Shown here piece after piece: positions 33,082-42,315 of a stretch of DNA of 64,000 nt; position 1 is the first letter of the stretch, and each line of letters opens with the position of its first letter. Both the position numbers and the translations under genes were made by a program. The notes under the pieces were generated by a model. The model was not told the origin of the DNA and ran no database searches. It was given only the letters and a program-made list of their open reading frames with translations. This DNA is from a virus, in the IMG/VR virus record IMGVR_UViG_3300006329_000001, positions 1 through 64,000 of that record. One strand, written 5' to 3'.

Positions 33082-33408
33082 TTATATCCTTGGTATATAT
33101 CCTTTATACTTTTGCACTTGTGGTAAAATATCTTCCTCTACTCTCTCTACAATCTTATCTATTATATCAATATCAATGTGCATAAATGGTGGGATGATTC
33201 CTAACATTCTGAGTGTACCATCTAAGAATAAAGCAAGAGTAGTAAAACCTAAGATCATACTAATGATAGTTGCTTCCCTATTATGCTTACGCATCGACTC
33301 TTCATCAATTGCCCTTGCTTCTGCAACTGCAATCTCGACTGCCTGAGCAATCATCCTATCGACCTCCTCCTTTGTATAGGAGATCTTTTTGATCATTTCT
33401 TCGGTCAT
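33082..33408 (-). CDS. Small membrane protein, 108 aa
   Basis: 108 residues. The N-terminal half is a charged helix (KEEVDRMIAQAVEIAVAEAR), and a hydrophobic segment follows at about 48-73 (ATIISMILGFTTLALFLDG, probably one or two short spans). The C-terminal portion is acidic and ends in YIPRI. Function unknown. Spaced 15 bases from the gene upstream. Confidence 0.6.
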   Translation of the reverse strand: MTEEMIKKISYTKEEVDRMIAQAVEIAVAEARAIDEESMRKHNREATIISMILGFTTLALFLDGTLRMLGIIPPFMHIDIDIIDKIVERVEEDILPQVQKYKGYIPRI

Positions 33409-33423
33409 AAACCCATTGTAGCA

Positions 33424-33627
33424 TTACATCCAATATTCGTCTAGTACGTCAAATGTTCTGTTTAGATAATCATTCGCACCTTTACACTCCCACTCACCCT
33501 TCTCTCCGATCTCACACTTGTAGTGCAATTCTCTTTTGAGTTGCATAAGTCTAGTGGTCATAGCAACTTTGTCCAATCTGCCGTTCATGGCTATACCTAT
33601 TCTACTTAAGTATTTAGGTAAATCCAT
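33424..33627 (-). CDS. Small conserved protein, 67 aa
   Basis: 67 residues with a helical, Arg/Lys-rich N-terminus (LPKYLSRIGIAMNGRLDKVA) and two Cys residues (YKCEIGEKGEWECKG) that could bind a metal or form a disulfide. Starts immediately downstream of the gp23 terminator. I recognise no function. Confidence 0.6.
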   Translation of the reverse strand: MDLPKYLSRIGIAMNGRLDKVAMTTRLMQLKRELHYKCEIGEKGEWECKGANDYLNRTFDVLDEYWM

Positions 33628-33634
33628 AAAAAAA

Positions 33635-33652
33635 GAGACCCCGAAGGGTCTC
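33635..33652 (-). terminator. Strong terminator downstream of gp23
   Basis: GAGACCC/GGGTCTC stem with a TTCG loop followed on the minus strand by a seven-T tract (A-run 33628-33634). It isolates the very highly expressed capsid gene from the small genes beyond. The stem matches the terminator at 58601 almost exactly. Confidence 0.9.
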
Positions 33653-33676
33653 TCTGTCTGTATATCGTAACGATAT

Positions 33677-35044
33677 TTACATTAGGTTTGTTACCTTAAC
33701 ACGTCTGTAATAACGGTTAGCGTTAGCAGTAAGAGCACCTTGACCTTGTGTAAGACCCTCAGCGAATGGGTTTGCAACCATTCCGTAACGAGTCTTAAAG
33801 CCAATTTTAGGTTGGAATGTATCCTGACCTACGGCTCTGACCATCTGTAGAGGCACATAAGGACAATAGAATAGTCCTGCGTCATATGCAGATGATCCCT
33901 TGTATCCAGAAACATAGAAGTGATTGTCACTTACGTTTGCTGAGTAAGGGTCAACGTATACCTTGATACGTCCGTTAAGGGTACCAACTAGAGTAGAAGA
34001 GTTGTCATCTACGTTTCCTAGAGGGTTAACTGCACTAGCTAATCCAGAAGAATAGTCAAGCACACCAGCCATAGAGAGAGCAGATGCCACATCAGCAGAG
34101 CAGATGAGGATGTTGCCCTTCCCACGACGAGTTTCATGCCCGATAGCATTCATGTCTCTTTCGATCTGGAAAAGAAGTCCCTTAAATTTTTCAACTGACC
34201 ATCTACCGTTTGAGTCAACATCTAAGTCGAATACTCCAGCAGTAGCTGTGTTGTTTTGTGCACCTGGGCGAGCGATCTTGTAAACAGTTCTAACAACTTC
34301 TCTGTTGATCTCAGCGAGAACTTCAGTAGAAAGAATGTTTGCAAGCTCAGACTCAGCGTCTAAACCGTGCACTGCTTTCAAGTCTTGAGCAAGCTCTAAA
34401 CTGTACTCTGCCTTTAGGGCTCTTGACTTAGCAGTAACAGTAACCTTCTCAATCGAGAATCCCATCTCGTTGAAGTGGTTAGTACTACCATCACCAAGTG
34501 CTTCAGACTGAGCAGTAGTCATACCTTGACCACCGATTGTGTACTGTCCAGCACCATCGGCAAGTAGACCTGGGTTAGATCCAGTCTGAGTATTAGATGC
34601 TAAACCATTAGCACTGTTCTCAGATGAATGCTCGGTATCAACTTCGTTGAAGAATGTTTCAACTGCACTGTTGTTGATATCTCTGTTTGTGCCTTTTGTG
34701 GATCTCATTGCAAAGATAAGTCCAGTAGGACCTGTCATTGGTTGAACTCCGCAAATGTCGTAAGCGATTAGCTTAGGCATACTACGACGAATTAATGAAA
34801 TTAGAACTGGGTCGAAACCTGCAACAGGACCTGTAGCGGTGCTACCACCTGAGTAACCAGTACCACCAAGTGAGTTGGTAGGTGCTGCTTCAGTAACGAG
34901 ACCACGCTCTTCTTTCAAAAACTTTTCTTGGTTTTCCAAGAGGACTGATGTAACCGCTTTTCTGTAGGTATCCTTAATAGGATCGAGCTCAGAGTGCTCA
35001 AGAATAGGGTTCCACTTCTCTTGGAGTGATTCTGCGTTAAACAT
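33677..35044 (-). CDS. 23: gp23 major capsid protein
   Basis: 455-residue HK97-fold major head protein of the T4 type. A probable prohead protease (gp21) cleavage site is after E52 (GLVTE/AAPTNS), removing an N-terminal scaffold-type peptide. The conserved PLQMVRAVGQDTFQPKIGFKTRYG segment near the C-terminus is characteristic. A strong terminator follows; gp22 lies upstream. Expected to be among the most abundant virion proteins. Confidence 0.96.
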   Translation of the reverse strand: MFNAESLQEKWNPILEHSELDPIKDTYRKAVTSVLLENQEKFLKEERGLVTEAAPTNSLGGTGYSGGSTATGPVAGFDPVLISLIRRSMPKLIAYDICGVQPMTGPTGLIFAMRSTKGTNRDINNSAVETFFNEVDTEHSSENSANGLASNTQTGSNPGLLADGAGQYTIGGQGMTTAQSEALGDGSTNHFNEMGFSIEKVTVTAKSRALKAEYSLELAQDLKAVHGLDAESELANILSTEVLAEINREVVRTVYKIARPGAQNNTATAGVFDLDVDSNGRWSVEKFKGLLFQIERDMNAIGHETRRGKGNILICSADVASALSMAGVLDYSSGLASAVNPLGNVDDNSSTLVGTLNGRIKVYVDPYSANVSDNHFYVSGYKGSSAYDAGLFYCPYVPLQMVRAVGQDTFQPKIGFKTRYGMVANPFAEGLTQGQGALTANANRYYRRVKVTNLM

Positions 35045-35082
35045 TTTGTTAACTGACTCCGTTTAAGAATAGAAATTGTGGA

Positions 35083-36123
35083 TTATTTTGCCCAACGTGC
35101 AATTGCTTGTGAATATGCATCCATAGCACTGCCAGCTTCAGGGGCGTTCTCTACTTGGACATCCTCAGAGACCGTAGTCTTCTCAGGCTTCGTAGAGAAA
35201 TAGGATTCACGTAGTGTAGAAACCTTTGCTTTAAAGGATTCTTCATTTTCAAACTCAACAGCTTCTGCGAGGGAGACTAGTTTCTCCTTCTGAGAGAGAC
35301 TTAAGCCCTCTGCAATCTCTGTCACAATCCCATTCTTAATATAGCCGCCAACTTTCTTAGAAAGTCCAACGTTTTCTTCAATTGATTCGTTGAGTTTAGA
35401 CTCCATGTTATTGAGTTGCTCTTGTAGACCATCTACAAGGTCAACTTTCTCGTCGGGAAGGTCAATGTAATTCTCGACGAAAACTTTTTTAAGACCTGTT
35501 AATACAGACTCACCCATCTCAGCTTTAATACCACTCTCGATCTGTAGAGAATTCTTCTCCATCCACTGACCGACAGCATAAGATAGATAGTCGTCAACTT
35601 TCTCAGAAAGTTCTGTTTTAACTGTCTCAATTTCTTTGTCTAGTGCCTTTGCATAGTCTTCATGCATTCGCTCTAGCTCTTCGTTTAGCTTAGAAACTAC
35701 CGCAGCTTCAAAGATAGTCTTTGCTTTCTCTTTGAATTCTTCTGATAGGTCTTCACCTTCAGTAAGTGCAGCAACGTCAGCAGATAAATCTACTTCGATG
35801 ACGCTTTCTTCAGCAGGGGTTTCAGCAATCACGTCGCCTTCGGGCTCGTGTCCTGCTTTCACATCACCTTTATCAGCGAAAGTCTGAGTAGATGCGGAAG
35901 CATCACTTGGTTTCGTTGTAGGTGCTTGTGCGTTTCCACCAGCGATAGTTTTATACTTGTTACTATCATCTGTTGGTTTGGAATTAAAAGGTGTAGGTCC
36001 ACCTAAATCTTGTACACCACCGAGACTACTACCATCTGCTCCAAGTTTACCTTGGGGTTCTGCTGGCTTTGCTCCTGCGGTTACACTTGATTCATCCAGA
36101 GTTTTAGTATTCTCTTCTGACAT
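35083..36123 (-). CDS. 22: gp22 prohead scaffold protein
   Basis: 346 residues, acidic, with long helical coiled-coil segments (ELERMHEDYAKALDKEIETV; LQEQLNNMESKLNE). Position between gp21 and gp23 and composition identify the scaffolding core gp22. It assembles the prohead core and is later degraded by gp21. The N-terminal ~100 residues are Gly/Pro/Asp-rich and probably disordered. A late-type box lies 38 bases upstream. Confidence 0.88.
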   Translation of the reverse strand: MSEENTKTLDESSVTAGAKPAEPQGKLGADGSSLGGVQDLGGPTPFNSKPTDDSNKYKTIAGGNAQAPTTKPSDASASTQTFADKGDVKAGHEPEGDVIAETPAEESVIEVDLSADVAALTEGEDLSEEFKEKAKTIFEAAVVSKLNEELERMHEDYAKALDKEIETVKTELSEKVDDYLSYAVGQWMEKNSLQIESGIKAEMGESVLTGLKKVFVENYIDLPDEKVDLVDGLQEQLNNMESKLNESIEENVGLSKKVGGYIKNGIVTEIAEGLSLSQKEKLVSLAEAVEFENEESFKAKVSTLRESYFSTKPEKTTVSEDVQVENAPEAGSAMDAYSQAIARWAK

Positions 36124-36160
36124 TGTAGTCTCCGTTACGACAAATTGCGATTGCTATAGA

Positions 36161-36168
36161 TTATTTAG
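36161..36168 (-). promoter_or_regulatory. Late-type promoter box before gp22
   Basis: Minus strand reads CTAAATAA, a variant of the T4 late box, 38 bases upstream of the gp22 ATG. Presumed to drive gp22 and gp23. Confidence 0.55.
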
Positions 36169-36180
36169 ACAAGTTTGATA

Positions 36181-36828
36181 TTACAAACCTTGTAAATACT
36201 GTGAAAATGCGGAAAGTTTTACCTCTTCCATCTGATTTAGTGCAGCATTATCGATTCTTTTCTTAATCTGCTCCACTTTTTGCTCTTGAACTGACCCATT
36301 ATTATAGATCCATTCCTTTCCTTCCATGATTCCATTGACGAAAGCATCGGGTGCGGAAGGGTCTGCCACTATATCAGCAGCAGTTGCGAGCATAAAGTCA
36401 TCCATGACAACTTTAACACCGTCTCTTTCTCTTATAGTACCAAGTCCACGTGATGAAACACCTAACTTGACACCCTCATCAATGAGGTTTTTAGCAATGT
36501 TACCCATTGGTGTATCCAATAGTCTTGCTTTACCCACATAGTTATTACCCTCTTGCTTAAGAGAAGTAATTAGATGTGACACTCTATCTAGGTTGATAGT
36601 AGGACCATCTGGATGACCTAACTCACCAAGAGCACGTCCTTTTTCGATGTACTTCTTGTTGTAGTTAACCGCCTCACGTTGAAGAGTCGAAATGGGATAC
36701 ATCCGACCATTGCGGTTTTTGATTTCGCCCTGCAAAAATACACCCTCGATAAAATGGTTTTTCTTACCATTCTTACCTTCGGTGATTGTTACCTTAGCGG
36801 TTTCAATTTCCTCCCTGATCAGTTTCAT
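36181..36828 (-). CDS. 21: gp21 prohead maturation protease
   Basis: 215 residues from the ATG at 36828 (MKLIREEIE); an open frame upstream to 36882 is inside the preceding gene and adds unrelated residues. The serine protease family pattern includes GELGHPDGP and a Ser region at LGVSSRGLG, consistent with the His/Ser site of the T4 prohead protease family. It cleaves gp22, gp23 and other head proteins during maturation. Overlaps its neighbour by 26 bases. Confidence 0.93.
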   Translation of the reverse strand: MKLIREEIETAKVTITEGKNGKKNHFIEGVFLQGEIKNRNGRMYPISTLQREAVNYNKKYIEKGRALGELGHPDGPTINLDRVSHLITSLKQEGNNYVGKARLLDTPMGNIAKNLIDEGVKLGVSSRGLGTIRERDGVKVVMDDFMLATAADIVADPSAPDAFVNGIMEGKEWIYNNGSVQEQKVEQIKKRIDNAALNQMEEVKLSAFSQYLQGL

Positions 36829-37069
36829 CTTTTGGTTCCTCGGTTTCGGTTTCAGTTTCAGCAGATGCTTCGGGTGCTGCATCCTCAGGTTGCTCGGTGT
36901 TTTCAGGACCGTCTTCCTGTGGTTTGAACATGGTTTTACCCAACTCTTTCTTCTGTGTCTCTATGGCATCTAATGCTTTATCATTCATACCTTGGACAAC
37001 ATAATCAGAAAGATCTTTCTTACCCGCAAACAATGCGTTTACGATATCTCTTGCTACATCTGTTGGCAT
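36803..37069 (-). CDS. Small prohead-core-like protein (gp67/gp68 position)
   Basis: 88 residues from the ATG at 37069 (MPTDVARDIV); a TTG-start reading to 37084 is less likely. N-terminal helix followed by an acidic Glu/Thr/Pro tail (ETETETEEPKDETD). It sits between gp20 and gp21, where T4 encodes prohead core proteins gp67 and gp68. That position and the acidic tail suggest a similar scaffolding role, but no clear sequence match was seen. A late-type box is 22 bases upstream. Confidence 0.7.
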   Translation of the reverse strand: MPTDVARDIVNALFAGKKDLSDYVVQGMNDKALDAIETQKKELGKTMFKPQEDGPENTEQPEDAAPEASAETETETEEPKDETDQGGN

Positions 37070-37090
37070 AATGTTACTTATCAATATTAC

Positions 37091-37097
37091 TATTTAG
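37091..37097 (-). promoter_or_regulatory. Late-type promoter box before the gp67/68-like gene
   Basis: Minus strand reads CTAAATA, partly overlapping the gp20 stop codon, 22 bases before the ATG at 37069. Candidate promoter for the small gene and gp21. Confidence 0.5.
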
Positions 37098-38704
37098 ATA
37101 TCTCCTTTTTTATAATCCGCAGGACTAATACCTAAGGTTGCGGGATCTGGTTCTGGAGGTTGTAATGCCATCTCCATCTGTTCTACTTCAAGTTTTTGAA
37201 GCTCAACAGGTGAAACTAACTTACCCTCTGCTATTTCTGCATCCATCTGTGCTTGAATCTCATTGAATTCAACCTCAGTCTGACGTAACACATGCCTACG
37301 CATGTATTCTATAGAGAAATATTTACCAGTTAGCGGATCCATTTGAGCGACTAGATTCATACGCTCATTCATGATCTCCTGCTCTTTCAACTCAGCAAAG
37401 TAGTTGTCAGCAATGAAATCAAACTGGATGTGCTCCTTAACTAAGTCCCACTCATCAAGAGTTAGGACACCTTTAAGACAAATTTGTGTCTTAAGTAGGT
37501 CAAGGAATAGGTCAGAGAATCTCTTACGAAGTCTGGTTACAAACTTTTGGAATTTAACTTCATCACGTGTGATTTCTGCACTACGTCCTACATTAAAGGA
37601 GCTGTCAGATTCTAAACGTGACTCAGGTACATTCAATGCACGGTAGAGTTTCTTCTGGAAGTACTTAATATCTTCTAATTCACCTAGGTTTTGTCCACCT
37701 GGTAAAGTAGAAATTTCTGTACCTCTTCCACCCTCACGTCTTGGTAGCCAGAAGTCTTCTAGCATAGACATGAATTTCTTATCGTCTCTTATTTCACCAG
37801 TGTCAGCATTATATACTAACTTATTCCTATAACGAGACATAACCTCACGGAGATATTGCTCCGCTTTTTGCTTCGGTAGGTTACCCACATCTATATAGAA
37901 GATTCTACGCTCTGGTGCACGAGACATACGGTAAATAACCAGTGAATCTTCAATCATTCTCAACTGGTTAGTTGCCTTAATAGCTTTATGTAGATGAGAT
38001 AGCACATAGTTACGCTGCATATCTAATTGTCCTGAGTGGACAAAGCATACTGCGTCAGGTGCAATTTTTATTCCGTGGTTCTCATACCCACGTAACCCCT
38101 TAGGTGAATAAATGAAGTACTCTACACTCTTTGGTATTAAAGTATTAACTTCTGGGTCTGCGGGGGAAACCCTGTCTTTTGGTTTATCATATTCAATCAC
38201 CTTTTTAATCTTTCTAGGGTCGATATACCTGAGCTCAGTCATACCTTCCTGAGGATTATCAGGATTAATCATCTTATGATAAAAAAGTCTTCCGTCGATG
38301 TACCACCTACGGAAGATATCATATGCTTTCCTATCAAAATCTAGTAGAGTTAATACATTTTCAAACTCTTCACGAATTCTTGTCTTAACTGAGTTACTAC
38401 CAGGAAAGTTTTCTAAATTAATTTCTATTGTTTTATCGTCTAAGTCACCTGCAATGGCTTCATTAACTATATCTCCGACTGCTTGATCTACCTCTGGATG
38501 TAAAGACATCTCACGGTATCTACCAATCAAATCTACATCACTTGCTTTATTAGCAGCATCACCTAGATCTACGTACTGTCCAAAATAACCACCAGCTACA
38601 ATGGGTTGTGCTGCGTCATCTGAATCTTTCGTTACGAAAGAAGGGCCTAAACCTTTAGACCCCTTCTTCTTTCGATCAAGTGAATAACCAAATAACTGTG
38701 CCAT
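37094..38704 (-). CDS. 20: gp20 portal protein
   Basis: 536-residue portal vertex protein. Conserved segments include RYREMSLHPEVDQAVGDIVNEAI, RAPERRIFYIDVGNLPK and FWLPRREGGRGTEISTLPGG, typical of the T4-like portal used as a marker gene for cyanophage diversity. Forms the 12-mer channel for DNA entry and the tail connector. A TATAAATA box precedes it. The C-terminal end is Pro/Glu-rich. Confidence 0.97.
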   Translation of the reverse strand: MAQLFGYSLDRKKKGSKGLGPSFVTKDSDDAAQPIVAGGYFGQYVDLGDAANKASDVDLIGRYREMSLHPEVDQAVGDIVNEAIAGDLDDKTIEINLENFPGSNSVKTRIREEFENVLTLLDFDRKAYDIFRRWYIDGRLFYHKMINPDNPQEGMTELRYIDPRKIKKVIEYDKPKDRVSPADPEVNTLIPKSVEYFIYSPKGLRGYENHGIKIAPDAVCFVHSGQLDMQRNYVLSHLHKAIKATNQLRMIEDSLVIYRMSRAPERRIFYIDVGNLPKQKAEQYLREVMSRYRNKLVYNADTGEIRDDKKFMSMLEDFWLPRREGGRGTEISTLPGGQNLGELEDIKYFQKKLYRALNVPESRLESDSSFNVGRSAEITRDEVKFQKFVTRLRKRFSDLFLDLLKTQICLKGVLTLDEWDLVKEHIQFDFIADNYFAELKEQEIMNERMNLVAQMDPLTGKYFSIEYMRRHVLRQTEVEFNEIQAQMDAEIAEGKLVSPVELQKLEVEQMEMALQPPEPDPATLGISPADYKKGDI

Positions 38705-38726
38705 TCAACTTATCTCCATTTAATTA

Positions 38727-38734
38727 TATTTATA
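38727..38734 (-). promoter_or_regulatory. T4-type late promoter box before gp20
   Basis: Minus strand reads TATAAATA exactly, 23 bases upstream of the gp20 ATG in the 34-base gap to gp19. Confidence 0.75.
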
Positions 38735-38738
38735 GACC

Positions 38739-39431
38739 CTATCTTAAAGAGGTAGAATTACCTGTGTTTCTGTCAGAGTCGTATGTCCAGTACTGAACCT
38801 GGAACTCAACTGTATACTCTTCTGGAGTATCGTTACTATCCCATGCAAGATCAATTGCGGAAATAGTTGAAGGCCATATACCCTCAAACTTATAAGTCTT
38901 AATGACTTGTCCTTGTCTTCCTAATTGTCTTACCCAAGCATTAGTCTGATATTTTCTAATCTCATTTGTGGATTGCTTGTTCTGATGAAGTGCTTGAATC
39001 TTAGTAGACCATTCTTCAAACTTATTCCTAAGTGCAAAGTTTTGGTCGTTAAGGACAGTAATTGTCCAAGGTTCAAACGTCCTGTCTCCTGCAATCTTAA
39101 GTGTCCTACCTCTATAAGGAACTTCAATAACACCCACTGTTGCTGCGGGTATATTTGCTGCCTTAATCAAGAAACTTGCGAAACTTGATGAAGATGCATT
39201 AGTTCCAAGTGTAGATGCACCACTCTTAGACTCATTGTCTTGTGCAGTAGATCCAGGATCAGCACCAGGATCAGGCTTACCATCTGATGTTACCACATCA
39301 GGCCATCCTAAGTCAACCTGAAACAGGTTAGGACGGGCTAAATCGCCAATTTTGTCCCTAAAAGTAAGTATTGGTGTGGAAACTCTAGCATTGGTTTCCT
39401 GACCAGGGAGTTTTTCTACTTCATTTGCCAT
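38739..39431 (-). CDS. 19: gp19 tail tube protein
   Basis: 230 residues. RGRTLKIAGDRTFEPWTITVLNDQNFALRNKFEEWS matches the T4-like tail tube core; the N-terminal region includes an insertion rich in Asp, Gly and Ser (about residues 45-85) not seen in T4 gp19. Tube hexamers stack into the DNA channel of the tail. Lies between gp18 and gp20, as in T4. Confidence 0.93.
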   Translation of the reverse strand: MANEVEKLPGQETNARVSTPILTFRDKIGDLARPNLFQVDLGWPDVVTSDGKPDPGADPGSTAQDNESKSGASTLGTNASSSSFASFLIKAANIPAATVGVIEVPYRGRTLKIAGDRTFEPWTITVLNDQNFALRNKFEEWSTKIQALHQNKQSTNEIRKYQTNAWVRQLGRQGQVIKTYKFEGIWPSTISAIDLAWDSNDTPEEYTVEFQVQYWTYDSDRNTGNSTSLR

Positions 39432-39457
39432 TTTATTTGTCTCCTATTTGAGGTTGA

Positions 39458-39471
39458 GCACGAAGACGTGC
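39458..39471 (-). promoter_or_regulatory. Hairpin in the gp18-gp19 gap
   Basis: GCACG/CGTGC with a four-base UCUU loop in the 53-base gap. No T-tract follows, so it may be an RNA-processing or stability element between the abundant sheath and tube messages. Confidence 0.35.
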
Positions 39472-39484
39472 CACGGTTTACTCA

Positions 39485-42256
39485 TTATGATACTAACTCA
39501 CTGAAGCTTGCTCCAGATCTTGTTGCTGTGAATGTCAATGTGATGAAGTTGATACTACGTGTTGGCTTCACGAAGATTTCAGCATAGAATTCACCACGGT
39601 CAATAGACTCGGCAGGGTTGTTAGTGCTGTCGCAGACTACTAAGAAGTCAACGATACCACGACGTGCTTGCACACTGCGTAGGAAAGGCTCAACTATGTT
39701 CTTGAATTGTGCACGAGTAAACTCGTCATTTAATTCAAAGAGTTGTGTCTTAGCAGCAGCAGAAATTGCTTCCTCTATGACTAAGAATAACCTTCTTACG
39801 TTAATTCTATCGAATGCAGACTGATAAGAAAGTGCAGTCTTATCTCCGAAGAGGACTAATCCTTCTCCAGGGAATGCTACGATTGGGTTAACTCTTGAAG
39901 CATAAAGTGTGTCTCTATGATCTTTAAGAGGTGAGTAAGCAAGTTTGATTGCATTAAGTAACTGTCCTCTGTTGAAACCAGCTGGTGAATACCAAGGTTC
40001 TTGGTTGATAGTTGTGCTTAATACAAGTCCTGCAACGTCTGCGTTACATGGGATGTAACGATAAACATCATTATACTTGTCGTAGATATACTTGTAGTTG
40101 TTATCAAATACAGCATATGATGAGCTTGATAACTGGTCGTAGTAGTTAACTGTTCTTGTTACGATATCAGAAACTCTAGGTTGACCAATAATATCACCAC
40201 GATAAGGAGATACGAAAGCAATACAATCTTTTCTAGCAGCAGCAATAGAAATTATGTGCTGTGCTTTAGCGATTGTATCATCAACACCACTCATTGATGG
40301 ACCCATTAGAATGTAGTCTACATCAACTGTCTCAGCATCGTTGAATAGATCGTATGCAGCGAGTGAGTTTGGCCTTGAAACTGTATATCCGTCTACACCA
40401 CCTTGTAGACTATACTTAAGTGTTGCTCTATGCTTTGTACCAAGTAGAGCGAGTGATAATGGATTTGTACCACTTGGGTCATCCATGTTATTCAAGGATG
40501 AATCTGATTTAATAAGGTCAAATTCCTTATTAATACCTGACACACCCCATGATCCAGCAGCGTTAGTATCTTTATCATATACCTGTGCTGTTTCGTGACT
40601 ACCCCAATAGAGATACTCAGAGAAATTCTTAATTACATCTTTGTAATAGATGTTATCGCCTTGAGGTGACTTAGCATCTGTTGCTTTAGAAACATTAAGA
40701 TGCTTCTCAATAACTGATCCAGGAACTCCTGTTACTGCTCCATCTCCATCGATGACTAAGATGTGCATTAAGTCATTGTGTCCACCACGGTCAGCAGTCC
40801 ATGCTGAAGTAGTAGGTCTTGCAGCTAAGTTAATCCACTTAGCATTTTCTCCGTAAATTCTTGACTCATAGTCAGACTCTACGTTAGCAACAGCGATTGT
40901 TGTAGTATTTTTATCAACAACTGTCTGGTTTGCTTGGAACTGAGGTGACCCTTGATTAAGAGCAACACGCAATTCACGAGTTACAGACTCAACAACTCCT
41001 GCATCACCAGTGGCAGAGCCAGGTGTGTTAGAGTTATTTGCTAACTCAGAAATTGTGTCTCCAACTTCAATGATGTCAGCAGATGTAGAGTCAACAGTTA
41101 TTTCTAACTTGCGATGCTCTTCATCATATCCAACAACACGTCCAGTAACACCACCACTAACAGCAGTGATATAGTTGTCTGTCTGGAATTTACCTATTAA
41201 AGTTGCAGCATCAGCGAAAGTAACAGTAACTGTGTATGAATATACACGACCATATACGTTAGCAGATGAATAGGAAACTTCAGCGTTATTATCGAATTCC
41301 CACTCAGCACTTGTTGGTTGAGCAAGATAAAGAATTTGGTCAGGACCAGCGTCTGTTACAAGAACTCTTAGTGAGTTACCGTAAATACCAGCTGTTTTAG
41401 CACCCCACTTCCAGTTGTTAGAAGCAGTCTCTACATTAGATTCGTAAGCATCAAGATTCTTAATGAGAGGTGAAGCAACACCAGTAGCAGTTTGCTCATT
41501 GATTGTTGTCTTCTGTGATGTAACATTCTGTAGGGTAACAGTAGATCCATCGGTATGAGATGTAGCAGTTGTGCCTAGCTGTGCTCTTACAACTGTCAAA
41601 TCATTACCTGCAACACCAGAAATTTGTAGGATTTCATCGTCAATTCTGATGTAACTGTTAGTACCACCACCTAGTGCAGCAGCAGATGTTACAGTCAGAG
41701 TTGTATCAGAATCAGTAAAGGTTGACCCTTCATTGATTGTAGAAGATGTACCAGCAGCTTCGATTAGAGTAATTGGTGCTGATGCAGCGTGACTAACAGC
41801 AGAAGTAGAAAGTTGACCTCGTAATACAACTACGTCGCTACCAGATACACTCTGGATAACTAATAATTCTGAGTCGATTAGTAGTACGTCTGCTACGTCG
41901 AAATCTGTTGATGAAGTAACAGTTAAAGTAGTGTCATTTGCACTAAAACTTGTTACTGTATACTGTGCAGTATCTATTGCGTTCTTTAAAGAATCGTTAG
42001 TTGCACGAACTATCTTAACGGTACCACCGTAAAGTAAGAACTGTGCTGCACTAAACCAATACTCGTAGTTATAGTCGGTAGGTTTACCAAATATGCTGAG
42101 AAGTTCCTTCTCGCTAGTTACATTTGTTATTTCCTCGACAGGACCTTTCTCAAACGCACCAACGATTGCAGCAATATTATCTACTGTTGCATTTGCGACG
42201 GTGGTCAGATCTCTCTCAAGAACAACAACTCCTGGTGAAAGCTGTGTCGAAGCCAT
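39485..42256 (-). CDS. 18: gp18 contractile tail sheath protein
   Basis: 923 residues, about 260 longer than T4 gp18 (659). The N-terminus (STQLSPGVVVLERDLTTV) and C-terminal LVLFGDKTALSYQSAFDRINVRRLFLVIEEAI are conserved sheath regions. Between about residues 105 and 250 there are two copies of a domain each ending in VLRGQLSTSAVSHA or VVRAQLGTTATSHT; a further strand-rich insertion with GVTGRVVGYD follows near residue 370. Such pieces are typical of decoration or fibre proteins, so the sheath is probably decorated on its surface. A TATAAATA box lies upstream. Confidence 0.95.
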   Translation of the reverse strand: MASTQLSPGVVVLERDLTTVANATVDNIAAIVGAFEKGPVEEITNVTSEKELLSIFGKPTDYNYEYWFSAAQFLLYGGTVKIVRATNDSLKNAIDTAQYTVTSFSANDTTLTVTSSTDFDVADVLLIDSELLVIQSVSGSDVVVLRGQLSTSAVSHAASAPITLIEAAGTSSTINEGSTFTDSDTTLTVTSAAALGGGTNSYIRIDDEILQISGVAGNDLTVVRAQLGTTATSHTDGSTVTLQNVTSQKTTINEQTATGVASPLIKNLDAYESNVETASNNWKWGAKTAGIYGNSLRVLVTDAGPDQILYLAQPTSAEWEFDNNAEVSYSSANVYGRVYSYTVTVTFADAATLIGKFQTDNYITAVSGGVTGRVVGYDEEHRKLEITVDSTSADIIEVGDTISELANNSNTPGSATGDAGVVESVTRELRVALNQGSPQFQANQTVVDKNTTTIAVANVESDYESRIYGENAKWINLAARPTTSAWTADRGGHNDLMHILVIDGDGAVTGVPGSVIEKHLNVSKATDAKSPQGDNIYYKDVIKNFSEYLYWGSHETAQVYDKDTNAAGSWGVSGINKEFDLIKSDSSLNNMDDPSGTNPLSLALLGTKHRATLKYSLQGGVDGYTVSRPNSLAAYDLFNDAETVDVDYILMGPSMSGVDDTIAKAQHIISIAAARKDCIAFVSPYRGDIIGQPRVSDIVTRTVNYYDQLSSSSYAVFDNNYKYIYDKYNDVYRYIPCNADVAGLVLSTTINQEPWYSPAGFNRGQLLNAIKLAYSPLKDHRDTLYASRVNPIVAFPGEGLVLFGDKTALSYQSAFDRINVRRLFLVIEEAISAAAKTQLFELNDEFTRAQFKNIVEPFLRSVQARRGIVDFLVVCDSTNNPAESIDRGEFYAEIFVKPTRSINFITLTFTATRSGASFSELVS

Positions 42257-42296
42257 GTGTGATCTCCTGAATGAATTCCAATTCGGATGCTGAAAT

Positions 42297-42304
42297 TATT
42301 TATA
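42297..42304 (-). promoter_or_regulatory. T4-type late promoter box before gp18
   Basis: Minus strand reads TATAAATA exactly, 41 bases upstream of the gp18 ATG in the gap to gp17. Confidence 0.75.
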
Positions 42305-42315
42305 GAAATGTATAT

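Noticed and set aside
33079-33086. TATAAATA box on the minus strand
   Set aside because: It coincides with the stop of one gene and the ATG of the next, leaving no leader; probably chance in AT-rich DNA.
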